A DNA stretch of 64,000 bases from Hymenobacter cellulosivorans (GCF_022919135.1 NZ_CP095049.1:1488001-1552000); one strand, 5' to 3'. Positions 42,794-51,849 are shown, numbered from the stretch's first letter. Notes: generated by a model from the letters alone, not told the origin. Program-made: numbers and translations.

Positions 42794-44242
42794 ATGGCTA
42801 AACTGTTCATTTTCGGCATTGGCGGCACTGGTTCCCGCGTTATCCGGTCCCTGACCATGCTGCTGGCCTCGGGCGTGAAGCTCGCCAACTGCGACCGGGT
42901 GGTGCCCATCATCATCGACCCCGACGCCCACAACGGCGACATGAACCGCACGGTCGACATGCTCAAGAGCTACCAGCAGATCTACCAGCGCCTGGGCAAG
43001 CGCGACGAAGGTTTCTTCCAGACTGATATCAGCACGCTCAGCAGCATTTCGGCCGACAACAACGGCGGCGTGAAAGATACCTTCGTGTTCGACTTCGGCG
43101 GCATCAACCAGAGCTTCCGCCAGTACCTGAGCTACGACCAGCTGTCCGTCGATTCCAAGGGCCTCGTGGAACTGCTCTTCACTCAGGACAACCTGGAAAG
43201 CCCGCTCACCATCGGTTTCCGCGGCTCGCCCAACGTGGGCAGCATCGTGCTGAACAAAGTGGTGGAGTCGCCAGAAATCCGCTTTTTCGCCGACAACTTC
43301 CAGGCCGGCGACCGGGTGTTCTTCATTTCCAGCATCTTCGGCGGTACCGGCGCGGCCGGCTTCCCGCTGCTGCTCAAGAACCTCAAGGACCAGAACACCC
43401 GCCTGAGCAACGCCCGCTACCTGCGCGACGCCCTCACCGGGGCCGTGACGGTGATGCCCTACTTCGCCCTGCAGAGCGAGGACAACTCCATCATCGACTC
43501 CAACTCCTTCCTGACCAAAACCAAGGCGGCGCTCAGCTACTACGAGCACAACTTGCAAGGCCTCGACGCGCTGTACTACTTGGCCGATACGCCCGACACG
43601 CCCTACGAAAACCAGCCCGGCGGCACGGCCCAGCGCAACAAGGCCCACCTTATCGAGCTGCTGGCCGCCTTGAGCGTGGTCGACTTCATGCAGTACACCG
43701 ATGCTGAGCTACGCAACGGCGGCCCGCACTTCCACGAGTACGGCCTCGGCGTCGACACCCAGGAGCTCAACTTCAGCCACCTGCCCGATGAGTCGCGGGA
43801 GCTGGTAGCCAAGAACCTGACCCAGTTGCTCTACTTCTCGCGCTACCACAAGCAGCATCTGCCCACCGACAAGGCACCCTACTTCGACAACCTGAACCTG
43901 GACCACGCCCTGCGCAACGAGCCCATCTTCAAGGAGCTCAACAACTTCCTGCACAGCCCCGAGTACGGCGTGGACGAGTGGCTGAAGGAGCTGGCCCAAA
44001 ACCGCCGCGCCTTCCGCCCCTTCGACTTAACCACCGACGACTTCAACGCCATGATTGCCGGCAAGCCCGTGGAAAAGAAGTGGAACGACTTCTTTAACAA
44101 AGGTCTCAGCCAGAACTACTTCCTCAATCAGCTTAACGACGCAGCTAAGTCCGTGCAGGAGCCCGACAACTTCAAGAAACTCGTGGCCCTGTTCGACCGA
44201 GTAACCGACAAAGCCTTTGAGGAAAAGGTGAAAGTGGTGTAA
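42794..44242 (+). CDS. Tubulin/FtsZ-like protein
   Basis: 482 residues from the ATG at 42794, which opens into the nucleotide-binding strand. AKLFIFGIGGTGSRVIRSL (Gly8-Ile-Gly10-Gly-Thr-Gly13) resembles the T1 loop of FtsZ/tubulin. FFISSIFGGTGAAGFPLLL (Gly183-Gly-Thr-Gly186) resembles the tubulin signature GGGTG(T/S)G that binds phosphates (T4 loop). Around it are PIIIDPDAHNGDM and AVTVMPYFAL. The protein lacks signal and membrane segments, so it is cytoplasmic. It is much longer than FtsZ's GTPase core, with an insert between the two loops and about 250 extra C-terminal residues. It best fits the non-division Tubulin_2-type families, whose roles are not established. It may also be a Rossmann-like NTPase that only resembles tubulin. 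Confidence 0.75.
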   Translation: MAKLFIFGIGGTGSRVIRSLTMLLASGVKLANCDRVVPIIIDPDAHNGDMNRTVDMLKSYQQIYQRLGKRDEGFFQTDISTLSSISADNNGGVKDTFVFDFGGINQSFRQYLSYDQLSVDSKGLVELLFTQDNLESPLTIGFRGSPNVGSIVLNKVVESPEIRFFADNFQAGDRVFFISSIFGGTGAAGFPLLLKNLKDQNTRLSNARYLRDALTGAVTVMPYFALQSEDNSIIDSNSFLTKTKAALSYYEHNLQGLDALYYLADTPDTPYENQPGGTAQRNKAHLIELLAALSVVDFMQYTDAELRNGGPHFHEYGLGVDTQELNFSHLPDESRELVAKNLTQLLYFSRYHKQHLPTDKAPYFDNLNLDHALRNEPIFKELNNFLHSPEYGVDEWLKELAQNRRAFRPFDLTTDDFNAMIAGKPVEKKWNDFFNKGLSQNYFLNQLNDAAKSVQEPDNFKKLVALFDRVTDKAFEEKVKVV

Positions 44243-44295
44243 CCCCACCCCAATCCTCTCTCCTTGATGCGGAAAATCCGCTGGGAGAGGGGCTC
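44243..44295. repeat. Intergenic repeat element, family B first half
   Basis: CCCCACCCCAATCCTCTC to GGGAGAGGGGCTC, an imperfect inverted repeat right after the tubulin-like stop. It is followed by tandem TAGTTTC units (44303-44330). Confidence 0.5.
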
Positions 44296-44360
44296 TAGCA
44301 GTAGTTTCTAGTTTCTAGTTTTTAGTCTAAAAACAAACTCCCCGAATACCTTGTCTGGCA

Positions 44361-44396
44361 CCCCTCTCCCCGAGGGGAGGGGCCGGGGGTGGGGTC
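44361..44396. repeat. Intergenic repeat element, family B second half
   Basis: CCCCTCTCCCCGAGGGGAGG followed by GGCCGGGGGTGGGG, an inverted repeat of a type scattered between genes in many bacteria; on the minus strand it encodes the familiar spurious peptide TPGPSPRGEG. It ends 6 bp before the ATG of the actin-like gene. Confidence 0.6.
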
Positions 44397-44402
44397 CATG
44401 CA

Positions 44403-47400
44403 ATGCCCAAAGTTCTTCGTCTTCATAACAACGGTTCCCAGCAGGTGCAGGGCTGGCAGAAAACCGCCCCCATCACCAGCACCGAAATCAATACCGTAAC
44501 CGACCCTACGGGTGGGCGGGCCAAGAACGTGGCGGTCAGCATCCCGACGCCCTTTGCGCGGATGCACCTCTTCGAAACGGCCTTCGACTTCCTCGCGAGG
44601 GAAGGGCAGCGCAACCCCGGCTCGGTCTACCACGAGCTGGTGTCGCACTTCTGGGACCTGTTCGAAATCCTTTACAACTACAACCTCTACACCCAGGCTG
44701 GCCGCAAAATCACGCTGCGCCGCTGGAACGTGGAGTCGGAGCTGCGGCGGATGCAGGGCGACGAGGGTACCCGCCTGCTGGGCGAAACCCTGCGCCTATT
44801 CCTGCAGGACGACCGGTTCCGCGACTTTTCGGACATGTACCTCGTGTTCTACGAGTCGCCAAACCTGCCCGGCGGGCCCCAGCTGCTCGGTGGCACGTCG
44901 CCGCTGACGATGTTCTTCACGGCCCCGGCCGTGCGTCAGCTTGACTTAGAACGCGCCCAAGCCCGCGGCCACTACTTCGACAACCAGGTGGTACTGCTCG
45001 AGGACCGGTCCCCGGCTTTCCGGGAGTTTGTTTACGAGCTGTTTTTGGCTTATCCGCAGCTGCAGCGCCGCGATTTTGCCGGCAGCGTATTTGCCGGCCT
45101 CGACCGCAGCATCATCAACCAGATGCAGATGCGGGGCGACCATACAGCCCAGCAGTTTGCCACCAAGTACCCCGCCATTGCCGACTTCCAGGGTAACCTG
45201 GCCAGCGTGAAGCACGTGCCCCTGCCAAGCCGCGCCGACCAGTCGGCCGTGACCAGCTCGGACCTGTTCATTGCGCCCACCCGCCAGACCAACCAAAGCC
45301 GGCCCACGCCGCTGGTGCTGCGCCCCAACCTGACCATGCAGGGGGCCAACTACCTCAACGGCCAGCCCTGGGACGACCGCACGCCGGTGCCCTACGCCGA
45401 CGAGCTGACCCTGGAAAACCGCGTGCTGCCCGGCAAAGGCTTTAAGTACCCGTACCTGACCGTCGGCGACTTCCTGGAAGATGCCCTGGTAGAGCTGCCC
45501 TACGAGCTGAATTCCCAGCGCTTCCACACCGGTAAGGTCACGTTCCAGTACGGGGCCGACACCCAGGGCCGGGCGCGGTTTCCGTACTTGCTGCCCCTGC
45601 GTCAGACCTTCTTCGAGTACTTCTCCGACCACGACCTGGCCGAGCTGCTCACCTTTACCATCGACCTGAACCACGTGCGCATCGCGCTGCGGATTCCGGT
45701 GCAGGGCGGCCGCTTCATCACCTTCGAGCGGAGCTACTACCAGAACCCCCAGAACCCCAAGGACGCGCAGGGTCGCGAAATCCCGGAGAAGGGCCGTATC
45801 GTGAAGGCCAACATCGGGATGGGCGTGTTTCCGTTCTACAAGATGCGGGCCCAGCCCGAGTACAACGACTTTTACAAAGTCATGCTCGTGGACGCCGACA
45901 ACTCGCCCACGATGCTGCAACGCCGCTACGACCTCACGTTCTTCGTGAACGGGGAGCGGCTCACCGACCAAGGCGCGGCTAAGAAAGCTACTAAGTTTGA
46001 GCGCACCCAGAAGAGCGTTTCCACGGCTGGCAGCACCTACTACGAAATCACCGGGACGCACTTCGACCTGGCCGAGCTGACCTGCCCGCCGGCCTTCCAC
46101 GGGGCGCCGCCGGCCCGGGGCCTCATCGTGCCGCGCTGGCGGGAGCTGGACCGCGGCACCCGCCGCTTCACCTTCGCCGTCGACTTTGGCACCAGCAACA
46201 CCCACGTGGCCTATGCGGATGGCCCCTCGGCCCACCCGCGTCCGTTTACCATTGGCGAGAATGATTTGCAGATGGAGCTGCTCAACGCCCCGCTGCCCGA
46301 CACCGGCTACTCGGCCTTCCAGCGCTACATGCGCGGCCCCGGCCAGCTGTTCGACATTCCGCTGATTCAGAACCGCGAATTCGTGCCCAGCATCATCGGC
46401 GAGGCCGGCTCGGTGTATGAATTCCCGATTCGAACGGCTGTGTGCGAGACGAACTCCTACGCCAACGAGCCGAGCAAAGTGCTCAGCAACATCAACATCG
46501 GCTTTAGCATCAACACCGAAACCGGGCAGCCGCCCCAGAACCGCTTCGTGACCAACCTGAAGTGGAGCGCCGAGCTGGACCCCCAGGGCGTAAACCGGAT
46601 TGCGGCCTTCTTCAAGGAAATCTTGCTGCTGATGAAGCACAAGGCGGCCATGCAGGGCGGCATTCTGGAAGACACCCGCGTGGTGTGGTTTGCCCCGCTG
46701 AGCTTCGACATGTTTTTGCGCAACCAGTTCCAGCAGGTCTGGGACGAGGCCTTCCAGCAAATTTTCCGGGCCCGCCGCCCCACTCAGTGCATTTCGGAAT
46801 CGGTGGCCCCGTACTACTACCTCACGGCTACGAACCAGGTAGTGCCCAACCGCGACGAAAACGTCATCAACATCGACATTGGCGGCGGCACCACTGACCT
46901 CCTGATTTTCGCCGAGCAGAAGCCCGCTTTCAGCTCGTCGTTTCGCTTTGCCGGCGACGACCTGTGGGGTGACGGCTACGCCCGGGTGCAGGGTGCACCC
47001 AAGCAGAATGGTCTGTTGCGCCTCGGCGTGCAGTACGTGGAAAGTCTGCCGGACTCGGAGGAAAATCAGGAGTACAAGGGCTACCTGCGGGCGGCCCTGC
47101 AAAACCCTGACTTCGGCTCAGCCGACGTGACTAGCCTGCTGTTTACCTACAACGACGCGCTGCGCTTCACCCAGAGCCTGGGCCTGGGCAAAGGGCGGCA
47201 GCTGCGGGTGCTGTTTTACCTGCACTACACGGCCATCGTCTACCACGTGGCTCAGCTTGTGCAGCACCTCGGCCTCAAGCCCCCGCGCTACCTGTGCTTC
47301 TCGGGTAAGGGCAGTTTGTACCTGCGTCTGCTCAGCGGCGGAGCTAGCATGGCCGCCATTGAGAAAATCAGCAAAGCTGTGTTCAAGGCCGCTACGGGCC

Positions 47401-47873
47401 AGGAAGCGCCCCAGAACTTCCGCGTTATTCTGGCCGACAACCCTAAGGAAGCCACTACCAACGGCGGCGTGCTCTTCGAGGAAAGCGCCACCAGTGCCGC
47501 CGACTTCGACCAGATCCGGACCGTGAAGCTTAACGGCGCTACCGAAGGCCAGGACATCGACACGGCCCGCCTGAAAATGCCGCAAGTAGATGCCGACCTT
47601 AAGCAGAGCGTCATCGACAACACCCGGCGCTTCCTGGAAATCGTGCTCGACAACGACGACGTGGCCCCGCTCATGCGCGAGGTGGGCGTGGACGTGGACC
47701 GCACCCGCATCAAGGAAATCCTGCTGCGCGAAATTGAGGACAGCCTCAACCTGGGCCTGCACCAGATTGGCCGCAACCTCGGCCAGGGCGAAACCCTGCC
47801 CGAAACGCTGTTCTTCTACCCGATGAAGCAGGCCTTGTACAACCTGAGCCGGGAGCTGATTTCGAACGGGTAG
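44403..47873 (+). CDS. Large actin/Hsp70-like (ASKHA) ATPase-domain protein
   Basis: 1156 residues, cytoplasmic. An ASKHA nucleotide-binding core is visible in the second half: phosphate-1 motif FAVDFGTSNTHVAYADG (Asp594), phosphate-2 motif NIDIGGGTTDLLIF (Asp825), and an adenosine-like motif YLCFSGKGSLYLRLL near residue 965. The order and spacing match DnaK/MreB-type ATPases. The first 590 residues are unusual for the superfamily: they contain WDLFEILYNYNLYTQ, FLQDDRFRDFSDMYLVFYESPN and TPVPYADELTLENRVLPGKG, none of which I recognise. The last 130 residues are helical and charged. A distant link to SrfB-like proteins is possible. It is preceded by repeat elements rather than a clean leader. 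It probably works with the tubulin-like protein encoded just upstream. Confidence 0.78.
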   Translation: MPKVLRLHNNGSQQVQGWQKTAPITSTEINTVTDPTGGRAKNVAVSIPTPFARMHLFETAFDFLAREGQRNPGSVYHELVSHFWDLFEILYNYNLYTQAGRKITLRRWNVESELRRMQGDEGTRLLGETLRLFLQDDRFRDFSDMYLVFYESPNLPGGPQLLGGTSPLTMFFTAPAVRQLDLERAQARGHYFDNQVVLLEDRSPAFREFVYELFLAYPQLQRRDFAGSVFAGLDRSIINQMQMRGDHTAQQFATKYPAIADFQGNLASVKHVPLPSRADQSAVTSSDLFIAPTRQTNQSRPTPLVLRPNLTMQGANYLNGQPWDDRTPVPYADELTLENRVLPGKGFKYPYLTVGDFLEDALVELPYELNSQRFHTGKVTFQYGADTQGRARFPYLLPLRQTFFEYFSDHDLAELLTFTIDLNHVRIALRIPVQGGRFITFERSYYQNPQNPKDAQGREIPEKGRIVKANIGMGVFPFYKMRAQPEYNDFYKVMLVDADNSPTMLQRRYDLTFFVNGERLTDQGAAKKATKFERTQKSVSTAGSTYYEITGTHFDLAELTCPPAFHGAPPARGLIVPRWRELDRGTRRFTFAVDFGTSNTHVAYADGPSAHPRPFTIGENDLQMELLNAPLPDTGYSAFQRYMRGPGQLFDIPLIQNREFVPSIIGEAGSVYEFPIRTAVCETNSYANEPSKVLSNINIGFSINTETGQPPQNRFVTNLKWSAELDPQGVNRIAAFFKEILLLMKHKAAMQGGILEDTRVVWFAPLSFDMFLRNQFQQVWDEAFQQIFRARRPTQCISESVAPYYYLTATNQVVPNRDENVINIDIGGGTTDLLIFAEQKPAFSSSFRFAGDDLWGDGYARVQGAPKQNGLLRLGVQYVESLPDSEENQEYKGYLRAALQNPDFGSADVTSLLFTYNDALRFTQSLGLGKGRQLRVLFYLHYTAIVYHVAQLVQHLGLKPPRYLCFSGKGSLYLRLLSGGASMAAIEKISKAVFKAATGQEAPQNFRVILADNPKEATTNGGVLFEESATSAADFDQIRTVKLNGATEGQDIDTARLKMPQVDADLKQSVIDNTRRFLEIVLDNDDVAPLMREVGVDVDRTRIKEILLREIEDSLNLGLHQIGRNLGQGETLPETLFFYPMKQALYNLSRELISNG

Positions 47874-47907
47874 GAATCAAATCAGTAGTTGCTAGTGCTG
47901 CTGACTT

Positions 47908-48321
47908 ATGAAATACATCTGCAAGTTGTTTCTGCTTCTTCTCCTGCCCCTGAGCTCTTGCTTTTGGGGCAGTGAGTTTGAAGAGGAACACATTACTGGC
48001 AAGTATTACACTTCAGGGTATGAGCATTGGCAACAGCCTATGAGTGCAGTTTATCTGTATTTCAAGGAAACTGATGATGAGGTGTCGGAAGCGTTAATCC
48101 CGGAGATGCTTGAAGCAGTAGGAGCCAATGAGAGGTATGTAGTCTTGAAAGGCTTTGGTGAAGACCATTACTACATTGCTAGAGTAGTATCTGGTGCCGA
48201 CCGAAATACCGCACGCAAGAATATACTTGGCCCGCTTGATAAGAGTACCTTTTATCAAAAACTGCAACAGATGAATGGTGATACGGCCCTACGTTTCACG
48301 CACCATTATCAGATGTTGTAG
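47908..48321 (+). CDS. Small lipoprotein of unknown function, low GC
   Basis: 137 residues with a lipoprotein signal (YICKLFLLLLLPLSSC, lipobox LSSC, Cys18). The mature part (FEEEHITGKYYTSGYEHW, YVVLKGFGEDHYYIARVV, LDKSTFYQKLQQMNG) is not a family I know. Its base composition is clearly more AT-rich than the flanking genes. It sits 34 bp after the actin-like gene and 26 bp before the next, so it is probably co-transcribed. It resembles an accessory or immunity-type gene inserted into the cluster (inference). Confidence 0.7.
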   Translation: MKYICKLFLLLLLPLSSCFWGSEFEEEHITGKYYTSGYEHWQQPMSAVYLYFKETDDEVSEALIPEMLEAVGANERYVVLKGFGEDHYYIARVVSGADRNTARKNILGPLDKSTFYQKLQQMNGDTALRFTHHYQML

Positions 48322-48347
48322 CCCGTCTACTTTCCTTTCCCTTCCAT

Positions 48348-49937
48348 ATGACTTTTCCCCGCCGCCTTGTTTCCCTCCTTAGTGCTCTGCTGCTAACGGC
48401 TACCAGCGTGTCCGCTCAAACGCCCCTCGGCCAACCCACACTTGACGAGCAGAAGGTACAGATCTGGTGCGCTACGGTGCGCTACGTGTACGACGACAAC
48501 AACCGCCCCAACCTAAAGAGCAGCCTGAACTGCGGCGGGTCGTTGCCGGAATTCGTGACCAGCATCAAGGCCGACAGCCAGAAGGTGTACAGCATGCTGT
48601 ATCAGCCGCTCGAAGGCAAGGGCACGATGTACAAAGGCCTGGGCTCGGATAAGTCGCGCCTGCAGAAGCTAACCACCGAAATCATCAACAAGCTGCAGGC
48701 CTCACCCGCCCGCAAAGCCGACGCGGCTCGGATGGCTAAGCTCAACACGCTGAAAGAGCAGCTCGATACGTATCTGGCGAACGGAACCCCTCCCGCTGAT
48801 CTGAACAGCGACGTAACTGCCGGTGGGGCCGATACCGAAGACACTTCCGTAGCCGACGAAGCCACGCTAGCTGCTGCGGATGCTGGAGCAGGGCAGGGGA
48901 CCGTAGAAGCTAATACGATGGCACCTCGCCCGGCTGCGGCCAGTGAAAGCCTGATGAATAAGCTTTTCGCTCCGCTGGCTCTGATTCTGTCTTTGCTGAG
49001 CATCTTTCTCTACGTGATGCTGCGGCGCAGCATTAGCGCCCTAGGCACCCGCGCCGACCGACACCGTAGTGAACTGGAATCGGTGAAGGCGGCAGCTATG
49101 AGCGGTAGTGCGCCCTCAGCTGGGGTAATAGCGGCAGCCGGTGTGCCTAAGCGTATGACGCCGGAGTTGCAGCGCGAAATTGAGCGAATTGTGCAGCAGC
49201 GCGTGGCGGAAGAGCTTGCCAAGCAGCAACCAACAGCGCAGCCAGCCAAGGTGGAGAAACCCGCTCCGCAGCCAGCCGCTCAACCTCGTCCGGCCACGGG
49301 CCCGGCCCGGCCGGTTACTGCGGCCCCAGCGCAAGCTCCTGCGCCGGCTCGTCCGGTAGCTTCCGCGCCGGCTCCTGTAGCTTCCGCACCTCCCGCCCCG
49401 GCGCAAAACCAGTTTCAGAATATTGAATCGGCACCGACAACGTATGCGCCACCAATGCCGATGCAGGAAACGGCCCATACGCCGCAGCCAATTCCATCCG
49501 GCTCCCCAGCCTCAGCCCCGCGCGACGAATTCGACAGCCTCGTGCCACCGGTACAGCTGCCCGGCCCCGAAACCTGGGAAACTCCGGCCCCCGTGGCTGC
49601 AGCGCCCATTACGCCTGCCCCGACACGCTACTATGTGAAGGTGCCCGTGAATGGGGGATTTAGCGACTACGACCTACAGGATCAGCCCCAGCACGACAGT
49701 ATCTACGAAATTACGCCTGACCCGAAAGTGCCCGAGCGGGCCACGTTCCGGGTGACTTCCAACACCAGCGTCCACGCCTACGCTATTCAAAGTGCCCAGT
49801 ATTCGTTGCGTGAGGCTTGTGCCTACCAGCAGCCGAATGGCCCGGTGTCGCGCATCGTGACCGACAAGGCCGGGACGCTGATTAAAGGCAACGGAGCCTG
49901 GCAGATTGAGCTAAAAGCTGCTATCCACTTTGAATGA
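48348..49937 (+). CDS. One-TM protein with periplasmic domain and Pro/Ala-rich cytoplasmic linker
   Basis: 529 residues. Residues 1-23 are a signal peptide (LLSALLLTATSVSA); residues 24-200 form an exported domain with Cys41 and Cys62, which could pair. A membrane helix lies at 205-226 (KLFAPLALILSLLSIFLYVML), followed by basic residues (RRS), so the C-terminal part faces the cytoplasm. Residues 230-295 are a coiled coil (PELQREIERIVQQRVAEELAKQQ); 295-430 are Pro/Ala-rich; and 434-529 are a compact domain (RYYVKVPVNGGFSDYDLQDQ, ATFRVTSNTSVHAYAIQS). It overlaps the next start by four bases (ATGA). It could link the cytoplasmic filament-like proteins to the envelope stator. Not a recognised family. 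Confidence 0.72.
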   Translation: MTFPRRLVSLLSALLLTATSVSAQTPLGQPTLDEQKVQIWCATVRYVYDDNNRPNLKSSLNCGGSLPEFVTSIKADSQKVYSMLYQPLEGKGTMYKGLGSDKSRLQKLTTEIINKLQASPARKADAARMAKLNTLKEQLDTYLANGTPPADLNSDVTAGGADTEDTSVADEATLAAADAGAGQGTVEANTMAPRPAAASESLMNKLFAPLALILSLLSIFLYVMLRRSISALGTRADRHRSELESVKAAAMSGSAPSAGVIAAAGVPKRMTPELQREIERIVQQRVAEELAKQQPTAQPAKVEKPAPQPAAQPRPATGPARPVTAAPAQAPAPARPVASAPAPVASAPPAPAQNQFQNIESAPTTYAPPMPMQETAHTPQPIPSGSPASAPRDEFDSLVPPVQLPGPETWETPAPVAAAPITPAPTRYYVKVPVNGGFSDYDLQDQPQHDSIYEITPDPKVPERATFRVTSNTSVHAYAIQSAQYSLREACAYQQPNGPVSRIVTDKAGTLIKGNGAWQIELKAAIHFE

Positions 49938-50332
49938 GCTACCGGGGAAGTCTGAACCGGGCCCGGCGTACTGATTTGCCTCTGGCATGGCGAATAAGCT
50001 CGTTCCGCTCCTGTCTGGTTTGTTGTTGTCGGCTGATAGGCCAACACCAGCCGCTCCCCCCGGACTGGTATAAAACGCAACTGCTGAAGTTTTACCAACT
50101 TCGGTTTGGAATAGGCCTTCAGCCAATGCCGACTGCCGATACGTTGCTGGCGGCTATTCAGGATTTGGAAAGTCGGCGTAACCAGTATTTAGCACGTATT
50201 CAGCTCTATCAAAAACGACGTATTCGGGAGAAAGCCCGGGCCTGCCGCCAAATTAGCCGCGTAGCGTGGCCCTATAATGGCTTTTTGCCCGATGATTGGC
50301 TGTTATCAAACGATACCTTTTTTGCATATTGA
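49934..50332 (+). CDS. Hypothetical protein of the cluster
   Basis: 132 residues, start overlapping the preceding stop (ATGA), which suggests translational coupling. The C-terminal part (PDWYKTQLLKFYQLRFGIGL, LESRRNQYLARIQLYQKRRI) looks like a real helical, charged protein; the first 35 residues (RSCLVCCCRLIG) are less convincing, so a later start is possible. A cysteine cluster at about 28-32 could be functional or chance. Lower GC than its neighbours. No family recognised. Confidence 0.5.
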   Translation: MSYRGSLNRARRTDLPLAWRISSFRSCLVCCCRLIGQHQPLPPDWYKTQLLKFYQLRFGIGLQPMPTADTLLAAIQDLESRRNQYLARIQLYQKRRIREKARACRQISRVAWPYNGFLPDDWLLSNDTFFAY

Positions 50333-50338
50333 CTCGCT

Positions 50339-50360
50339 GGTCAGCGCATTTGCGCTGACC
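50339..50360 (+). promoter_or_regulatory. Hairpin ahead of the stator A gene
   Basis: Perfect 9-bp arms GGTCAGCGC and GCGCTGACC with loop ATTT, followed by TTTG. It lies between the stop at 50332 and the ATG at 50389. It may attenuate transcription or shape translation of the stator genes. Confidence 0.55.
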
Positions 50361-50388
50361 TTTGCATTTCGCTCCCGTTCAAGTATTC

Positions 50389-51846
50389 ATGCTCGAAATC
50401 ATCCTCGAAGTCGTCGTCGTCGCCATCGTCGTGGGCCTGCAGATTCGCACGTTTCTGCAAACCCGTGCCCAGGCGCTACGACTCAGCCAACTCTACCCGG
50501 CCCGTGACGCCTTGCGTGTGGAGCGTCGCCTCGTAACGCCGGCTGGAATAGATTTGCCCGATTACGCCGCCGACGCGCCAGCCGATTCGTTTCTGGTTGA
50601 CATTATCAAGGTTGATAACGTATCGGAGGGTTTCCGCGAAATTGTCGACGACACCAACGGCTACCTGCGCTACAACAAGGGCGCGGCCGACTTCAGCATC
50701 CTCAAAGACATTTCCGAGCGCCAGAGTCAGGTGCTGGAAAACGCGGTGCAGGCCAACGTGGCTACCCCGCTCTACCTGGGTTTGCTGGGTACGTTTCTGG
50801 GCGTAATTCTGGGTCTCGTAGGTATTGCCCGCAACGGCGTATCGGACGACGAAGCCCTGACGCCCTTCCTGACCGGGGTGCTGATTGCCATGACCGGCTC
50901 CTTCGTAGGCCTGCTGCTTACGCTGCTCGGCAATGGCCTCGTGCGCAACGCCCACCAGCAGCTCGACCAGGCCCAGAACAACTACTACACCTTCCTGCAG
51001 GCCCGGCTGCTACCCATTCTGCACTCGGATATGGCCGGCAGTCTGTCGAACCTGAAGGCGGTGCTCGACGCTTTCAACCAGGATTTTGTCAGCAAAGTCA
51101 CGGTGTTCGAGCCCGTCATTGGCACGCTCACGGAAAACGTGAAGGTGCAGCGCGACTTTCTGATGCGGCTCAACGAAATCGGGTTCGATAAGATGGCCTC
51201 CGCCAACGTAGCCGTATTCGAGAAGGTAAGCCAGTCGGCCGAGATGTTTGGGCAGTTTGTGGGCTACCAGGAGCGGCTCAACCAGATGCTGGAAGACGGC
51301 ACCGAAACGGCCCGGGCCGTGAGCAGCATTCTGGACCGGCTCGTGGGCTTCGAGCGAGGCATCAACAACGTGGGCCAGTACATTGGACAGCACGACAATT
51401 TAGTGCAGGCCCAGCTCGACTTCTTCCAGCGCCACCAGAAGGAAATGGGCAACCTGGCGGCCCGCACCGAGCAATACTTCGACGAAGCCACCGGCCGCCT
51501 CACCGACCTGATGCAGCAGCGCCTGAGCTTCCACGAACGGGACGCCCAGCAGGCCTACGAAAAGTGGCAGCAGCACTTCCAGAAGCTCAACGAAGACAAC
51601 GTTTTCGACCGAATCCGCCAGTACCTGGAGCCCTTCAAGAACCTCAACGGCCAGCAAGAAGCCCTGAACCGTGACGTAACGGCCACTCAGCGGGAGCTGC
51701 TGCGCAAAATCGAGCTGGACTCCCAGATTCAGGCTAAGCTCTTGTCCGAGCTGTCGAACCTGAACACGGTGCTGGTCAAGGCCACGTCCAAGAACCGGTT
51801 TCAGCGGTTTATGGATAGTCTGTTTGGTGGCGTGCGGCCGCAGTGA
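50389..51846 (+). CDS. MotA/TolQ/ExbB-like stator protein with long cytoplasmic tail
   Basis: 485 residues from the ATG at 50389. Three helices are visible: 3-19 (EIILEVVVVAIVVGLQI), 127-147 (LYLGLLGTFLGVILGLVGIA) and 160-182 (LTGVLIAMTGSFVGLLLTLL). The GLLGTFLGV and TGSFVGLLLTLLGN segments match the conserved pore region of the MotA/TolQ/ExbB proton channel family. A tail of about 290 residues (190-485) is helical and coiled-coil-like (RQYLEPFKNLNGQQEALNRD), longer than in MotA or TolQ and recalling ZorA of the Zorya defence system. It is expected to form a pentamer in the inner membrane with the OmpA-type partner at 52444. Confidence 0.82.
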   Translation: MLEIILEVVVVAIVVGLQIRTFLQTRAQALRLSQLYPARDALRVERRLVTPAGIDLPDYAADAPADSFLVDIIKVDNVSEGFREIVDDTNGYLRYNKGAADFSILKDISERQSQVLENAVQANVATPLYLGLLGTFLGVILGLVGIARNGVSDDEALTPFLTGVLIAMTGSFVGLLLTLLGNGLVRNAHQQLDQAQNNYYTFLQARLLPILHSDMAGSLSNLKAVLDAFNQDFVSKVTVFEPVIGTLTENVKVQRDFLMRLNEIGFDKMASANVAVFEKVSQSAEMFGQFVGYQERLNQMLEDGTETARAVSSILDRLVGFERGINNVGQYIGQHDNLVQAQLDFFQRHQKEMGNLAARTEQYFDEATGRLTDLMQQRLSFHERDAQQAYEKWQQHFQKLNEDNVFDRIRQYLEPFKNLNGQQEALNRDVTATQRELLRKIELDSQIQAKLLSELSNLNTVLVKATSKNRFQRFMDSLFGGVRPQ

Positions 51847-51849
51847 GCA

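Noticed and set aside
44946..47102. A 718-codon minus-strand open frame inside the actin-like gene
   Set aside because: It is a shadow of the true plus-strand gene, which shows ASKHA motifs. Long antisense frames are common in GC-rich DNA, and the antisense protein has no family features.
49987..50073. A short alternative frame starting MANKLVPLLSGLLL inside the 49934 gene
   Set aside because: It stops after 28 codons. It resembles a signal peptide by chance, and the overlapping frame is longer and ATGA-coupled.
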